A stretch of 64,000 bases of DNA from the NCBI RefSeq assembly GCF_016583645.1, contig NZ_NRRL01000001.1, positions 1 through 64,000 of the forward strand. The letters are read 5' to 3'. Source of the stretch: Rhodovibrio sodomensis. Lineage in GTDB: Bacteria > Pseudomonadota > Alphaproteobacteria > Kiloniellales > Rhodovibrionaceae. Shown here piece after piece: positions 52,412-61,168 of this stretch. The notes under the pieces are model-generated. The model ran no database searches. It was not told the origin of the DNA and saw nothing but the letters and a program-made list of their open reading frames with translations. A program made the translations under genes and the position numbers. How positions within the stretch are numbered: the stretch's first letter is position 1; each line of letters opens with the position of its first letter.

Positions 52412-52762
52412 ATGCCGCGTTACAACCCCACCTGCCTCCCGGAGAGTGACCGCCTGCTGGACGACATGCTGCAGGCCTCCCTGGATCCCGAAAGCGATGC
52501 CCCGATCGGCCTGCGGATGTGGCTGCAGGCGCAGATCGAGGCCGGCCTGATGGCCAACCTCGATCCCAGTGGCGCCCTGACGGTCGTCAACATCCTGCCG
52601 GGCGGCGACCGCTGCCGGACCCTGGATGAGCTCGCGCCCCTGATCCGCGAGGAGCAGGGCCGGCTCGCCGCGGGCGGGCAGCAGGCCGCAGAGGTCCTTG
52701 GCCGTTGGCACGAGCACCTGCTGGCACAGCAAGCCGCCGATCACCGGCGCTTTGCCGCCTGA
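52412..52762 (+). CDS. Hypothetical protein
   Basis: 116 residues starting MPRYNPTCLPESDRLLDDML, 26 bases after the HD gene. Mostly helical, acidic. Family not recognised; position suggests the same transcript as dut and the HD hydrolase. Confidence 0.55.
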   Translation: MPRYNPTCLPESDRLLDDMLQASLDPESDAPIGLRMWLQAQIEAGLMANLDPSGALTVVNILPGGDRCRTLDELAPLIREEQGRLAAGGQQAAEVLGRWHEHLLAQQAADHRRFAA

Positions 52763-52936
52763 AAGCGCGCTGCTCCCCAGCGGAAAGCCAGCGGCCCCAC
52801 CTTCGGGTCAGTGGGGCGCTGGATGAAGTCTTACCGGACAGCACGGCTGGGCGGCTGGGTCGCGGGCGTTTCCTGACGCACCCCAGCTGCCGACAGCCGT
52901 CGGCCCCGATCGAGAGTCGAAGAAAGCGAGAACGAG

Positions 52937-53635
52937 ATGCGCGAGATCATCTGGGATACGGAGACCACCGGAACCAATCCCAACCATGACCAGATCATCG
53001 AGATCGGCATGGTCGAGATGGTGGATGACGTCTTGACCGGCGAGCAGCTGCATCTCTACATCCGCCCAACCGTGGAGATCCACGAGGAGGCGCAACGGGT
53101 CCACGGCATAACGATGGACCGGCTGCGCGACGAGAAGCCGTTTGACCAGCACGTCGACCGGATCCTCGCGTTCATCGGCGACGCGCCCCTGGTCGCGCAC
53201 AACGCGCGCTTCGACATGGGCTTCCTGAACGCCGAGATCCGCAGGCTGATCGAGAAGTTCGGGCGCACCGACCTGTCGCCGATCCCGGACGAGCGCGCGA
53301 TCGACACGCTGGAGCTCGCCCGCAAGCGCTTCCCCGGCGCGAAGCTCGGCCTCGACGCCCTCTGCTCCAAGTTCAAGATCGACAACGCTCACCGGAAGCT
53401 GCACGGCGCACTGCTGGACTCCGAGCTGCTCGCCGAGGTCTACATCGAGCTCAAGGGCGGCCGTCAACGCGCGCTCGACCTCGCGGTCGAGGAAGAGACG
53501 CGCTCGGCCACGCGCAACTGGGCCGCGCGCCCCGACCGCACGCCCCGCGTGCACCGCGCCAGCGCGGAGGAAATCGCCGCGCATCAGGCCTTCATCGACA
53601 AGAAGATCCCAAATTCCGTGTGGAACAACGCCTGA
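52937..53635 (+). CDS. dnaQ: DnaQ-like 3'-5' exonuclease (DNA polymerase III epsilon type)
   Basis: 232 residues with all exonuclease motifs: IIWDTETTGT (ExoI, Asp7/Glu9), HNARFDMGFLN (ExoII) and HGALLDSELLAEVY (ExoIII with the catalytic His and Asp). Polymerase III epsilon proofreads replication; free-standing DnaQ-like copies on mobile elements may proofread or trim DNA. The C-terminus (ASAEEIAAHQAFIDKKIPNSVW) matches the epsilon tail that binds the polymerase alpha subunit, suggesting it can join the host polymerase. GAACGAGATG-type start. Confidence 0.92.
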   Translation: MREIIWDTETTGTNPNHDQIIEIGMVEMVDDVLTGEQLHLYIRPTVEIHEEAQRVHGITMDRLRDEKPFDQHVDRILAFIGDAPLVAHNARFDMGFLNAEIRRLIEKFGRTDLSPIPDERAIDTLELARKRFPGAKLGLDALCSKFKIDNAHRKLHGALLDSELLAEVYIELKGGRQRALDLAVEEETRSATRNWAARPDRTPRVHRASAEEIAAHQAFIDKKIPNSVWNNA

Positions 53636-53715
53636 CGCGGTCGTCCGCGCCCGCACAGCCCACACGCGGCCGCGGAGACAAGCGCGCCGCACCACGCGAC
53701 CAAGGATCATCTGCC

Positions 53716-54432
53716 GTGAGCCAGTCCACCGCCCTGCCCGCCGCACTCGGCCTCGCCGCCCTGTACACGCCCGCCAACGACACGCCGGACCACGGGGAGG
53801 CGAGCCCAGCGCCACCGCCCGCCGGGCTCGTCACCCTGGACGCCCTCTCGGGCCCGGGCCCGATCCCACAAGCCGGTACGCCGGATGATGTGGTCGGCAT
53901 GCCGGCGCCGGCAGAGGACATTAGCCGGGACTGGCTGATCGGCCAGCTGCTCGAGTTCGTCGACGGCTGCGTGCCCACCTTGATCCAGCACGGCGAGAGC
54001 GATCTCGCCAGCCAGGGCAAGGACCTGCTCGCCCGGCAGGTGCTGGATGACGCACGCAACCTCACCTGCGGTCTCGAGGACCTGGATGACTCGGTGTTCA
54101 TGGAGGAGGCCGAGGATGGCCCGCCCAACACCGGAGATCCGCTGCTGGACGCCGCGATGAGCTTCGGGCGCGCCGAAGAGGCCGTCCGCGCCATGCAGGT
54201 GGTCGGCCTGGAGCCGAGCGCCAGCCAGATCGAGACGCTCGCCCAGTCCCGCCAGGCATTGATCCAGGTGGCCGCCGCCGCAGCAGCCGGCGAGCAGGGC
54301 GATCAGCCGGAGGCCGCCGCCCCGGCGGCCGACGAAACCGGTGCGCGCCCGACATCGGCGGACGAGACTGCTCAGGCCACCGTCGATGTCGCCGCCGCGA
54401 CCCTGCGTGAAGACAGCAACGACCCTGCCTGA
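53716..54432 (+). CDS. Hypothetical acidic protein
   Basis: 238 residues from a GTG; an in-frame ATG at 53620 overlaps dnaQ and is less likely. Pro/Ala-rich N-terminus, a helical middle (SRDWLIGQLLEFVDGCVPTLIQHG) and an Ala/Glu/Asp-rich low-complexity tail. Family not recognised. Confidence 0.5.
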   Translation: MSQSTALPAALGLAALYTPANDTPDHGEASPAPPPAGLVTLDALSGPGPIPQAGTPDDVVGMPAPAEDISRDWLIGQLLEFVDGCVPTLIQHGESDLASQGKDLLARQVLDDARNLTCGLEDLDDSVFMEEAEDGPPNTGDPLLDAAMSFGRAEEAVRAMQVVGLEPSASQIETLAQSRQALIQVAAAAAAGEQGDQPEAAAPAADETGARPTSADETAQATVDVAAATLREDSNDPA

Positions 54433-54476
54433 GCGCCGGCCCGGCGGTCTCGGCCAGGGGCCACCCGGAACGACCG

Positions 54477-55220
54477 ATGACCGCTTCCCTCGCGCCGGTA
54501 CGGGTAAATCTCTCCGGAGATCCACCCGGGAACGGCCACCACGGCGATGCCGATACCGGACAGGACCTGCTGCCGGCCGCCGCGTCGATGTTCGTCGACA
54601 GCTGGCTGCAGGCAGAATGGGACCGGGTTCCGCCCCGCTACGGCCAGCGCGGCCTCGCACGCATGGCGGAGCTGGGCGTCTCCTTCCGGGCGATCACGCT
54701 CTGCGGCACCCCGCGTCCGGCCCGTGTCGTCACCGAGGGGAGGCTGTTCCATTTCGCCGAGCTCGAGGGCGAAGGCGAGCGGATGCTGATCCAGCCGGTC
54801 TACGCGAGCGTGACTCCCTCGCTCTGGGTCGAGCCTCTGCAGCCGGCCGCGCTGATCGACCTGATCGCCTACCGCACCGACGCCCCGGATGACCTCTACA
54901 CGCGGTGCGGGGAGAGCGGTCTCGTGCTGGGCATGAGCGAGATCCACGATGCCCAGCTGTTCGAGCGACCGCTCCCGGTCTTCCGGACGCCGCTCAGCTG
55001 GCTCGCCGCCGAGGGCGACGGCATCTGCGTGCTCGACTGGCGCTGGGCCGCCGGCATGCTCACCGGCGTCCCGCATCTGGTCGGCGAAGACCCCGAGCAC
55101 GATGCGGAGATCATCGCCCATCTCACGACCCCGCCACCGAGCCGGCCCAGGGTCGGCCCCGTGAGGCCGGGCGAGGACGCTCCTGAGACCATGGCGCCGG
55201 CCGCGCCAGAGACGGACTGA
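54477..55220 (+). CDS. Hypothetical protein of mobile-element type
   Basis: 247 residues. The pattern PAALIDLIAYRTDAPDDLYTRCGESGLVLG, then FRTPLSWLAAEGDGICVLDW, then VPHLVGEDPEHD resembles uncharacterised proteins I associate with alphaproteobacterial prophages and plasmids ('DLLAFDPxDPxxWxxRxG...VYRTPLxWLRAxxxGVVxLDW'). No catalytic motif is evident. Role unknown. Confidence 0.5.
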   Translation: MTASLAPVRVNLSGDPPGNGHHGDADTGQDLLPAAASMFVDSWLQAEWDRVPPRYGQRGLARMAELGVSFRAITLCGTPRPARVVTEGRLFHFAELEGEGERMLIQPVYASVTPSLWVEPLQPAALIDLIAYRTDAPDDLYTRCGESGLVLGMSEIHDAQLFERPLPVFRTPLSWLAAEGDGICVLDWRWAAGMLTGVPHLVGEDPEHDAEIIAHLTTPPPSRPRVGPVRPGEDAPETMAPAAPETD

Positions 55221-55255
55221 CGCCGCGATCACCCACCAGACCGGGATGCCGATAC

Positions 55256-55576
55256 ATGCCCATCGTTCGCACCCTCGACCTCTCAACCTCGCACGTGAAG
55301 TCGAGCGACCTCGCTCTGCTGGAATCCCACATCAGGCCGCCTGGCGGCGGCGAACGTGGGCCCGTCGCCGTCGACACGCGCGGCGAATACGGTTTCTGGA
55401 TCAACGTCCCGACCGAGGACGCTCTCGCCGACACGGCCCAGGAGCTCCGTAAGGCCGGCTACTCTGATGCCTTCACCGACCTGCTCGCGAACGCGCGGGC
55501 ACGCGGCTGCGAGGCGCTGTGCCTGGACTGCGACGCCGACGAGGAGGCCGGCCTCCCCACCTTCGAACACGGGTAA
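55256..55576 (+). CDS. Tandem small protein 1 (DUF5983-like)
   Basis: 106 residues beginning MPIVRTLDLSTSHVKSSDL, with YGFWINVP in the middle and CEALCLDCDADEEAGLPTFEHG at the end. The layout (LSTxHV, YGxxV, LxLDxDA, LPxF) resembles DUF5983, a small domain found on plasmids. The following gene encodes a protein of exactly the same length and pattern. Confidence 0.55.
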   Translation: MPIVRTLDLSTSHVKSSDLALLESHIRPPGGGERGPVAVDTRGEYGFWINVPTEDALADTAQELRKAGYSDAFTDLLANARARGCEALCLDCDADEEAGLPTFEHG

Positions 55577-55581
55577 GCACC

Positions 55582-55902
55582 ATGCCGATCGTCCGCGCCC
55601 TTGAGCTCTCCTCGTCCCACGTCGAGCAGGGCGACATGCAGGGGCTGATCCGCCACCTGAAGAAGCCCGACACCTGCCCGTTCATCCTGGACTCCCGCGG
55701 CCCGGTCGACGATCCCTACGGCGTTTTCCTCAAGCTGCCCGATCCGGCCGATCTGATGGAGCACATCCGGGCCGCGCGACGGCAGGGCTTCTCGCTGGCG
55801 TTCTGTAACGTCGTGGAGGCGGCATCCGCCCGAGGCTGCGCCTTCCTGATCCTCGACGGCGACGCCGACGTCGATCCGAGCCTGCCGACCCATCGCTGGT
55901 GA
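55582..55902 (+). CDS. Tandem small protein 2 (DUF5983-like)
   Basis: 106 residues beginning MPIVRALELSSSHVEQGDM, then ILDSRGPVDDPYGVFLKLP and CAFLILDGDADVDPSLPTHRW. It shares the first eight residues and the overall spacing with tandem protein 1, so the pair arose by duplication and has diverged. 5-base spacing to the previous gene. Confidence 0.55.
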   Translation: MPIVRALELSSSHVEQGDMQGLIRHLKKPDTCPFILDSRGPVDDPYGVFLKLPDPADLMEHIRAARRQGFSLAFCNVVEAASARGCAFLILDGDADVDPSLPTHRW

Positions 55903-56131
55903 CGGGTGCCCATGCCCAGACGCAGGCCTGCGTGGAACGACGGTGCCACCGCCCGATCATCGACGCCTTCCGGCGAGAACGAACACGGCAACTGGGATAA
56001 GCACGGCGGGTCACTTGCCGCGCGGCACCCGATCGTAAGCGGGGCCCGCGCGTCAGCCCCGCCTCCTCTCTCGCAGGGATAAGACCACCCTTTCAATCAC
56101 AGGAGCCGGCGACCCCGCCGGCCATGGGAGC

Positions 56132-56563
56132 ATGCACGACATCGTCCTCAACTGGTCGCGCGACGCCGACGGCGTCGCGCGGGCCGTCAACGCCGCGGGA
56201 AGCGAGTACGCGATCCGTCCGGGTCGCGGCGAGCTCGGCACCACCTACCTCGTCGAGGCCAATGGCGAAATCGCGCGCACGGCGCTCAGCCGCGAGGCGG
56301 CGTTGCAGGAGGTCCGCCGCCTGAACGCGCTCGAACTCGCGCTGACGAGCGACGCCCGCGCCCTCACCTGCCGGCAGATCTACGACGCCCGCACGGCCGC
56401 GGCGGCGGAACACCAGCGCCTCAGCCGGACCTGCGAAACGCACGGCGTGCCAAGCGACCTCGACCCGATCGCCGCCACGCTGCGGCGCCTGGAGCGCCTC
56501 CTCGCCGAGCTCGGCGCGAGCTTCCGGGGCAAGGCCTACGCCGCGCCCGCGCTACCGGCCTGA
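56132..56563 (+). CDS. Hypothetical protein
   Basis: 143 residues. A beta-hairpin start (MHDIVLNWSRDADGVARAVN, GSEYAIRP, TTYLVEANGE) followed by long helices (AAAAEHQRLSRTCE, ATLRRLERLLAELG). Family not recognised. The 230 bases before it hold a GCGGGGC/GCCCCGC hairpin (56039-56062), a likely transcript end of the preceding gene pair. Confidence 0.5.
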   Translation: MHDIVLNWSRDADGVARAVNAAGSEYAIRPGRGELGTTYLVEANGEIARTALSREAALQEVRRLNALELALTSDARALTCRQIYDARTAAAAEHQRLSRTCETHGVPSDLDPIAATLRRLERLLAELGASFRGKAYAAPALPA

Positions 56564-56683
56564 TCGCCGGCCGCGACAACTCCGGCTTAAACATTCGACG
56601 GCCATCTTCCTGATGCGGTCCCATCTTCTCATTGGGACTCCGGTAGCTGGGACTCCGGGCCCGCAGTGCATCAGGAACAGGCC

Positions 56684-56956
56684 ATGCCTTTCATCCAGAC
56701 GACCGACTACAGCGTCCAGGACGGCGGTACCGTCGTTCAGATCCAGCCCGACGGCCGCCTGCTCTGGCTCACCCCCGACATGGGCGTGATCCTCGAGCGC
56801 AGCGTCGAGCAGGCGCCCGTACGCCGCGACACGATCACCCTGACCGGCGCGGCCTGGCCGAACGATCGTCCGCTGTCCGCGGAAGAGATCGACCAGGCAA
56901 AGACCGAGATCGCTGCCGCCTACGAGATCTGGAAGACCGACGTCACCTTCCGCTGA
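56684..56956 (+). CDS. Small hypothetical protein
   Basis: 90 residues from the ATG after AGGAACAG. Beta-rich N-terminus (DGGTVVQIQPDGRLLWLTPDMGVIL) and an end helix (SAEEIDQAKTEIAAAYEIWK). Family not recognised. Confidence 0.5.
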   Translation: MPFIQTTDYSVQDGGTVVQIQPDGRLLWLTPDMGVILERSVEQAPVRRDTITLTGAAWPNDRPLSAEEIDQAKTEIAAAYEIWKTDVTFR

Positions 56957-57029
56957 TCGCTGGGTCGCCCAGGCGGCCACGTCGACCGATCCCCTATCCA
57001 CCTGCATCTACCGCGCGGGAGCGCCCAGC

Positions 57030-57692
57030 ATGTCTCAAAACGGCCTATTCCTGGTATTCGAAGGCGGTGACGGCTCCGGCAAGAGCAGTCAGCGCGACAT
57101 CCTCGTTGAGCGCCTGAAGGCGCGCGGTCTGGACGTGGTCCCGACCCGCGAGCCCGGCGGCACACCGTTCGCGGAGGAAATCCGCGACCTGCTGCTGCGC
57201 GGCTCGATGGACAAGATGCACCCCAAGACCGGCCTCGGCCTGTTCGCCGCGGCGCGTGCCGAGCACCTGGAGACGCTGGTGTATCCGCACCTGGCGGCTG
57301 GGCGGATCGTGATCTCGGACCGCTTCGTCGACAGCACGTTCGCCTACCAAGGCAGTGGCGAGGGTTGCTCGATGGAGACCATCGCGGCCCTCCACCGCGA
57401 GCTGTGCGACGACGCCCAGGCGGACCTCACCATCCTGCTGGATGGCCCGGTACGCACCCTGCTGGAGCGGGCCCTGGGCCGGATCGCCGACACCGGCTCG
57501 CTCGAGGACCGCTTCGAGAGCGCGGACATCGCTTTCCACGAGCGCAAGGCGCAGTGCTACCGCGACCGCGCCGCCGCGGCCCCGGAGCGCTACCTGGTGG
57601 TCGATGCGTTGCAATCCATCGAGGCGATCGCCGATCAGATCGAGGCCGCCGTCCTGCGCCTGATCGAGAACCGGCGCATCGCCGCGGCATGA
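57030..57692 (+). CDS. tmk: Thymidylate kinase
   Basis: 220 residues. Walker A FEGGDGSGKSSQ (about 10-21), TREPGGTPFAEEIRDLLL (dTMP-binding DRX-type loop) and ISDRFVDSTFAYQGSGEG (the catalytic DR-x-x-x-S and substrate Phe) are all in place; LERALGRIADTGSLEDRFE is the lid region. Phosphorylates dTMP to dTDP. With ThyA and Dut it gives the element most of the route to dTTP. Its stop overlaps the next start (ATGA). Confidence 0.95.
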   Translation: MSQNGLFLVFEGGDGSGKSSQRDILVERLKARGLDVVPTREPGGTPFAEEIRDLLLRGSMDKMHPKTGLGLFAAARAEHLETLVYPHLAAGRIVISDRFVDSTFAYQGSGEGCSMETIAALHRELCDDAQADLTILLDGPVRTLLERALGRIADTGSLEDRFESADIAFHERKAQCYRDRAAAAPERYLVVDALQSIEAIADQIEAAVLRLIENRRIAAA

Positions 57693-58141
57693 GCGCCCCG
57701 GCGCCCCGGGAGGCGGCAGACGCCGCCCGGCCGCTGCCGCCACAAGACGTGATCGAGCGCTACCTGAGCCAGGACTGTCACTTCCTGGCGCACGCGATCG
57801 CGACCCTGACCGGCGCCGAGCTGGGCGCCGTCGTCGCCGAACCGGAGCCTGCCGGCGATCGGCCGCGCGATCTGCGTCATCTGGTCGTGCTCGCCGGCCC
57901 GCCGGACTCCCCGATGGATCAGGTGCTGGACATCCTCGGGATGGCGCCGGCGGCCGAGCTACTCGACACGGACAGCTTGCCGGACGCCCGGATCGTCGCC
58001 CTGAACGCGGCGGAACTCAACTGGATCGACCAGCTGGTCGCGCGCGACCCGGCGCGCGCGGAAATGGCGGCCGTACACCGGGACGCCTGGCTTGCCGAGG
58101 AGATCTCCCTGCTTCGCGAGCGATTGAGCGAGCGCACCTAG
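57689..58141 (+). CDS. Hypothetical protein coupled to tmk
   Basis: 150 residues; ATG overlaps the tmk stop (ATGA), so the two are translated together. PPQDVIERYLSQDCHFLAHAIATLTG is a plausible helix pair, followed by a beta-alpha stretch (LRHLVVLAGPPDSPMDQVLDILG). Family not recognised. Converges on the pentapeptide gene with a 9-base gap. Confidence 0.55.
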   Translation: MSAPAPREAADAARPLPPQDVIERYLSQDCHFLAHAIATLTGAELGAVVAEPEPAGDRPRDLRHLVVLAGPPDSPMDQVLDILGMAPAAELLDTDSLPDARIVALNAAELNWIDQLVARDPARAEMAAVHRDAWLAEEISLLRERLSERT

Positions 58142-58150
58142 ACCCGTCGC

Positions 58151-59482
58151 TCAGGCAGTCAGGCGATCGACCTCGGCGCCCGGACCCGAGAAGACCGCGC
58201 CTTCCGTCGACGCATCTTCCAGCAGAGCGTCTTCGAGATCCGCTCCCTGAAGGTAGCTGCCGTCGAGGATCGCACCACGCAGATCCGCACCCGCCATCCT
58301 GGCCCCACGCAGATCACAGCCCGACAGGTCCGCGCCATCGAGCTTCGCGCGCTCGAGATTTGCGGGATAGGTCCGTCTGGTCGAACCGACGTTGTCGATC
58401 ACCCCTAAACGGGCGCCTCGCAGCCTCGCGCCACTCAGGGTCGCGCGCTGAAGGTTCGCCCCCTCGAGATGCGCCCTTTCGAGATGGGCGAAGGAAAGAT
58501 CCGCCGCGAATAGATCGCAGGCCGACATCTTGGCGTCGTTGAAGGTCCCGTGCCGAAGAATTGCGCGGCGGAACACCGCCGTGGCCAGGTTCGCGCCGGT
58601 CATGTCGACCCCGCTCAGATCCTGATCGCCGAAGTTGGCGCGGCGTCCCTCCGCCGAAGAAGACATCACCCATAGGGCGTGCTGCGTTCGGATCTCTGGC
58701 AGCTTGGCCAGCAGGTTAGCGCTCTGCCGAACCTTGGTGGCATAAGCCAGCTCGGGGCGCTGCAGCATGGCCGGCGGCATCACCGCGCCGCGCACGTCCG
58801 CTTCCATGAAGTCGGCGCCGTCGATCGCGGCGTCCGTGAGATTGGCGCCGGTCAGCGTCGCGCCGCGGAGCTTCGCCCCGGCAAGATTGGCGCCTGAGAC
58901 GTTCGCCCCGACGAGGACCGCGTTCTGCAGATCGGCGTTGCTGAAGTCGACGCCGGACAGGTTCGCATCCGTGAAGTCGGCCTGGACGACGACCCCATCG
59001 GACAGGATCGCCCCTGAGAGGTCCGCGCGCTGGGCAATGATCAGCGTCAGGTCAAGACCGGCCTGGTTTCGACTGATGAATTGCATGTCGCCTTGTCGAT
59101 CCACGCGCCCGAGCGTCGCCTGCCGGATGTCCGCGCCGGCAAGCCGAGCATCATTCAGCTGAGCCCCGCGAAGCGACGCCCCGCGGAGATCAGCCCCGCG
59201 CAGGTCGCAGAAGTTCATCGAGGCTGAACGAAGGTCGCAACCGAACAATACTGTCCGCCTGAGCACACAACCTTCTAGATTGCCCAGATGAAGAACCGAC
59301 CCGGTTAGCTCTGCTTCTGTAAGGTCACGCCCGCGGAGATCAAACCCCTGTAGATCGTAAAAAACGGCGTGTAAACGCTGGCCATTGAGGCTCTTTTTTA
59401 GCCATCGCTCATGCCGGTCCAGCAGATCGTCGCACTCCTGTTGGTTGATTGATATCCACTCATTCCCCTCCATGTCCGTCAT
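58151..59482 (-). CDS. Pentapeptide-repeat protein
   Basis: 443 residues; GGAGG lies 8 bases before the ATG. Repeats of the A(D/N)LxG type fill three blocks (about residues 45-125, 145-240 and 270-440), for example DLRGADLRGASLRGAQL and LSGVDFSNADLQNAVLVGANVSG. They fold into a right-handed beta-helix. Some pentapeptide proteins mimic DNA and inhibit gyrase (Qnr, MfpA), but the extra non-repeat segments here (SRNQAGLDLTLI, RQSANLLAKLPEIR) make that uncertain. AT-rich upstream region. Confidence 0.9.
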   Translation of the reverse strand: MTDMEGNEWISINQQECDDLLDRHERWLKKSLNGQRLHAVFYDLQGFDLRGRDLTEAELTGSVLHLGNLEGCVLRRTVLFGCDLRSASMNFCDLRGADLRGASLRGAQLNDARLAGADIRQATLGRVDRQGDMQFISRNQAGLDLTLIIAQRADLSGAILSDGVVVQADFTDANLSGVDFSNADLQNAVLVGANVSGANLAGAKLRGATLTGANLTDAAIDGADFMEADVRGAVMPPAMLQRPELAYATKVRQSANLLAKLPEIRTQHALWVMSSSAEGRRANFGDQDLSGVDMTGANLATAVFRRAILRHGTFNDAKMSACDLFAADLSFAHLERAHLEGANLQRATLSGARLRGARLGVIDNVGSTRRTYPANLERAKLDGADLSGCDLRGARMAGADLRGAILDGSYLQGADLEDALLEDASTEGAVFSGPGAEVDRLTA

Positions 59483-59657
59483 CGAGCGACCTCCGCAACG
59501 CTAGCCGGTTCCGATTACCGGGTCGACGCTAGCCGCCTCGACGTTAAAGTACGGTTATGGAATTACCTATTTCTGTCTATGAGATCGGTCGTCACGACAC
59601 GTAAAGAGCAGGGCCCGAAGGTCCCCGCCCTTTGCCACCCGTCAACACGGTGGCCGC

Positions 59658-60842
59658 CTACGACGACGGCGCCCCCTCCAGCTCACGGGTCAGGCGATCG
59701 AACTCGCGCTGCAGCTCCAGGTTCTCGAACGGACGCAGGTCGGGCAGATCGAGCTTCATGATCGCCTCGAAGCTCTCGTCGGAAGAGCGCAGCATGTTGA
59801 TTAGGTCGCTGGCCAGCTGGGCGGTCCGGTAGGTGTTGCGCGCCACGTCGACCCGGTTGTTCAGGCGGCTCAGCGCCTCGCGGATGGAATCGCGCTGCTC
59901 GATCAGGCGATCGCGGTAGATCGCCGCGGTACGCAGCGTCAGGTCCTGCGACTTGACGTTGTTCTCCAGCACCTTGCGCAGGCCCGGGTCACGCTCCCGG
60001 CGCAGCATCTCGCGCGCCTCCGCCTGCACCGTGCGCGTCTCCTGGGTGATCGTGCGCAGCTTCGCGAGGTAGGTCGAGTTGACCTTGTGCACGAACTCCT
60101 CGTGCATGAACGCGGCAACCTCGAGCATGACCGTGTGGATTCCGTAGTAGCGCTTGGCCACTTCCAGGCTCTCCCCGGTGTTCACCGTGGAGCGCTGCAG
60201 CTGGGTGTTGATGTCCTTCAGGTTCTCGACCATCGCCAGGATCTCGACGATGTCCTCCGCCGTCGCCATCGACAGCAGGCCCTCGACCTGAGCATCGGAG
60301 AGCGTGACACCGAGCCCGCGCAACCCTTCTGCGAAGGCCCCCTTCACCTCAGCCGCCTCGGTCTTGAGCTCGGCGATCTCCTCCTTCTCCGAGGCGATGT
60401 GCTCGCGGTAGGTGTCCTTGGTCGGCCGGACGATCTCGGTGAAGCGCTCCATTAGGGCGCTCATGGTGCCCTCGGCCGGCTCGGGCGCGCTCGCCATCTT
60501 GAAACGGTAGTCGTCGATCCGGTTGCGCGCCGCCCGGATCTGCTCGCGGATCGTTTCCAGGCGGGCGCGCTCATCCACCACCTCTGAGGTCGACAGGATG
60601 TCGGCAGCTTCCGCCATCAGCGCGTCGAGCCGGCGCTGGCGTGCCTCGCTCGCGCTGGCCTCCGCGGCGAAGTCCTCTTCCGAGCGATGCTCGACGAGGT
60701 CGCTCACCGAGCCCTCCGCCTCGGACCAGACCTGGGAGTTCTCGAGCGTGTCGGAAGCAGCCGCCGGGGCGGCAGCCAGGCCGAGGCCCAGCCCGAGCCC
60801 GAGGGTGGCGGCGACCAGCGTGGCGCTCAGCAGGTTCTTCAT
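59658..60842 (-). CDS. Exported coiled-coil protein
   Basis: 394 residues from an internal ATG that gives a clean signal peptide (NLLSATLVAATLGLGLGLGLAAAPAAAS). The longer open frame to 61097 would bury it. The mature protein is almost entirely long charged helices (DERARLETIREQIRAARNRI, TEAAEVKGAFAEG, EMLRRERDPGLRKVLENN), typical of periplasmic coiled-coil proteins. Family not recognised. Transcribed alone. Confidence 0.65.
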   Translation of the reverse strand: MKNLLSATLVAATLGLGLGLGLAAAPAAASDTLENSQVWSEAEGSVSDLVEHRSEEDFAAEASASEARQRRLDALMAEAADILSTSEVVDERARLETIREQIRAARNRIDDYRFKMASAPEPAEGTMSALMERFTEIVRPTKDTYREHIASEKEEIAELKTEAAEVKGAFAEGLRGLGVTLSDAQVEGLLSMATAEDIVEILAMVENLKDINTQLQRSTVNTGESLEVAKRYYGIHTVMLEVAAFMHEEFVHKVNSTYLAKLRTITQETRTVQAEAREMLRRERDPGLRKVLENNVKSQDLTLRTAAIYRDRLIEQRDSIREALSRLNNRVDVARNTYRTAQLASDLINMLRSSDESFEAIMKLDLPDLRPFENLELQREFDRLTRELEGAPSS

Positions 60843-61168
60843 CACGTGCGCTCCATGATTTCGCGAGGGCGGCGTTCCAGCAAAGGCGGAGATCGTCAGC
60901 CGGCGCGTGGCACGCGCGGCGACCGCCGCCGATACGTCCTTATGGGGAATAGTGGTGTCGTTCTTGATAAATGGTTCACGAATTTCCGCCGGCGCCGCCA
61001 AAGCGTACCCTAAAGACCCACCTCCGGTCGGAAAGTGACAGCTGTCACCCGCCGCGCGCCTGGCGGGCGCGGCGCGCAGTCCAGGACCGTCCATCATCGC
61101 CCCTGATCGTCCATCAAGGGCGCGATGACTGGCCGGCCCGGCCTGAAATGCGATAAAAGGGACTGGAC
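60843..61168. other. Divergent promoter region, coiled-coil gene / sbcB
   Basis: 326 bases between divergent genes, with an AT-rich segment at 60940-61000 and one perfect palindrome described separately. AAAAGGGACTGG before the sbcB ATG is its probable ribosome site. No gene seen. Confidence 0.5.
61035..61048. promoter_or_regulatory. 14-bp palindrome GTGACAGCTGTCAC
   Basis: A perfect 14-bp palindrome lies between divergent promoters, 120 bases before sbcB. Its TGACA-nn-TGTCA core is typical of sites for dimeric regulators (TetR/MarR-like size). The binding protein is unknown. Confidence 0.5.

Noticed and set aside
55913..56083. Possible 56-residue gene starting MPRRRPAWNDG
   Set aside because: No ribosome site, random-looking composition and a hairpin inside its 3' part; treated as intergenic.
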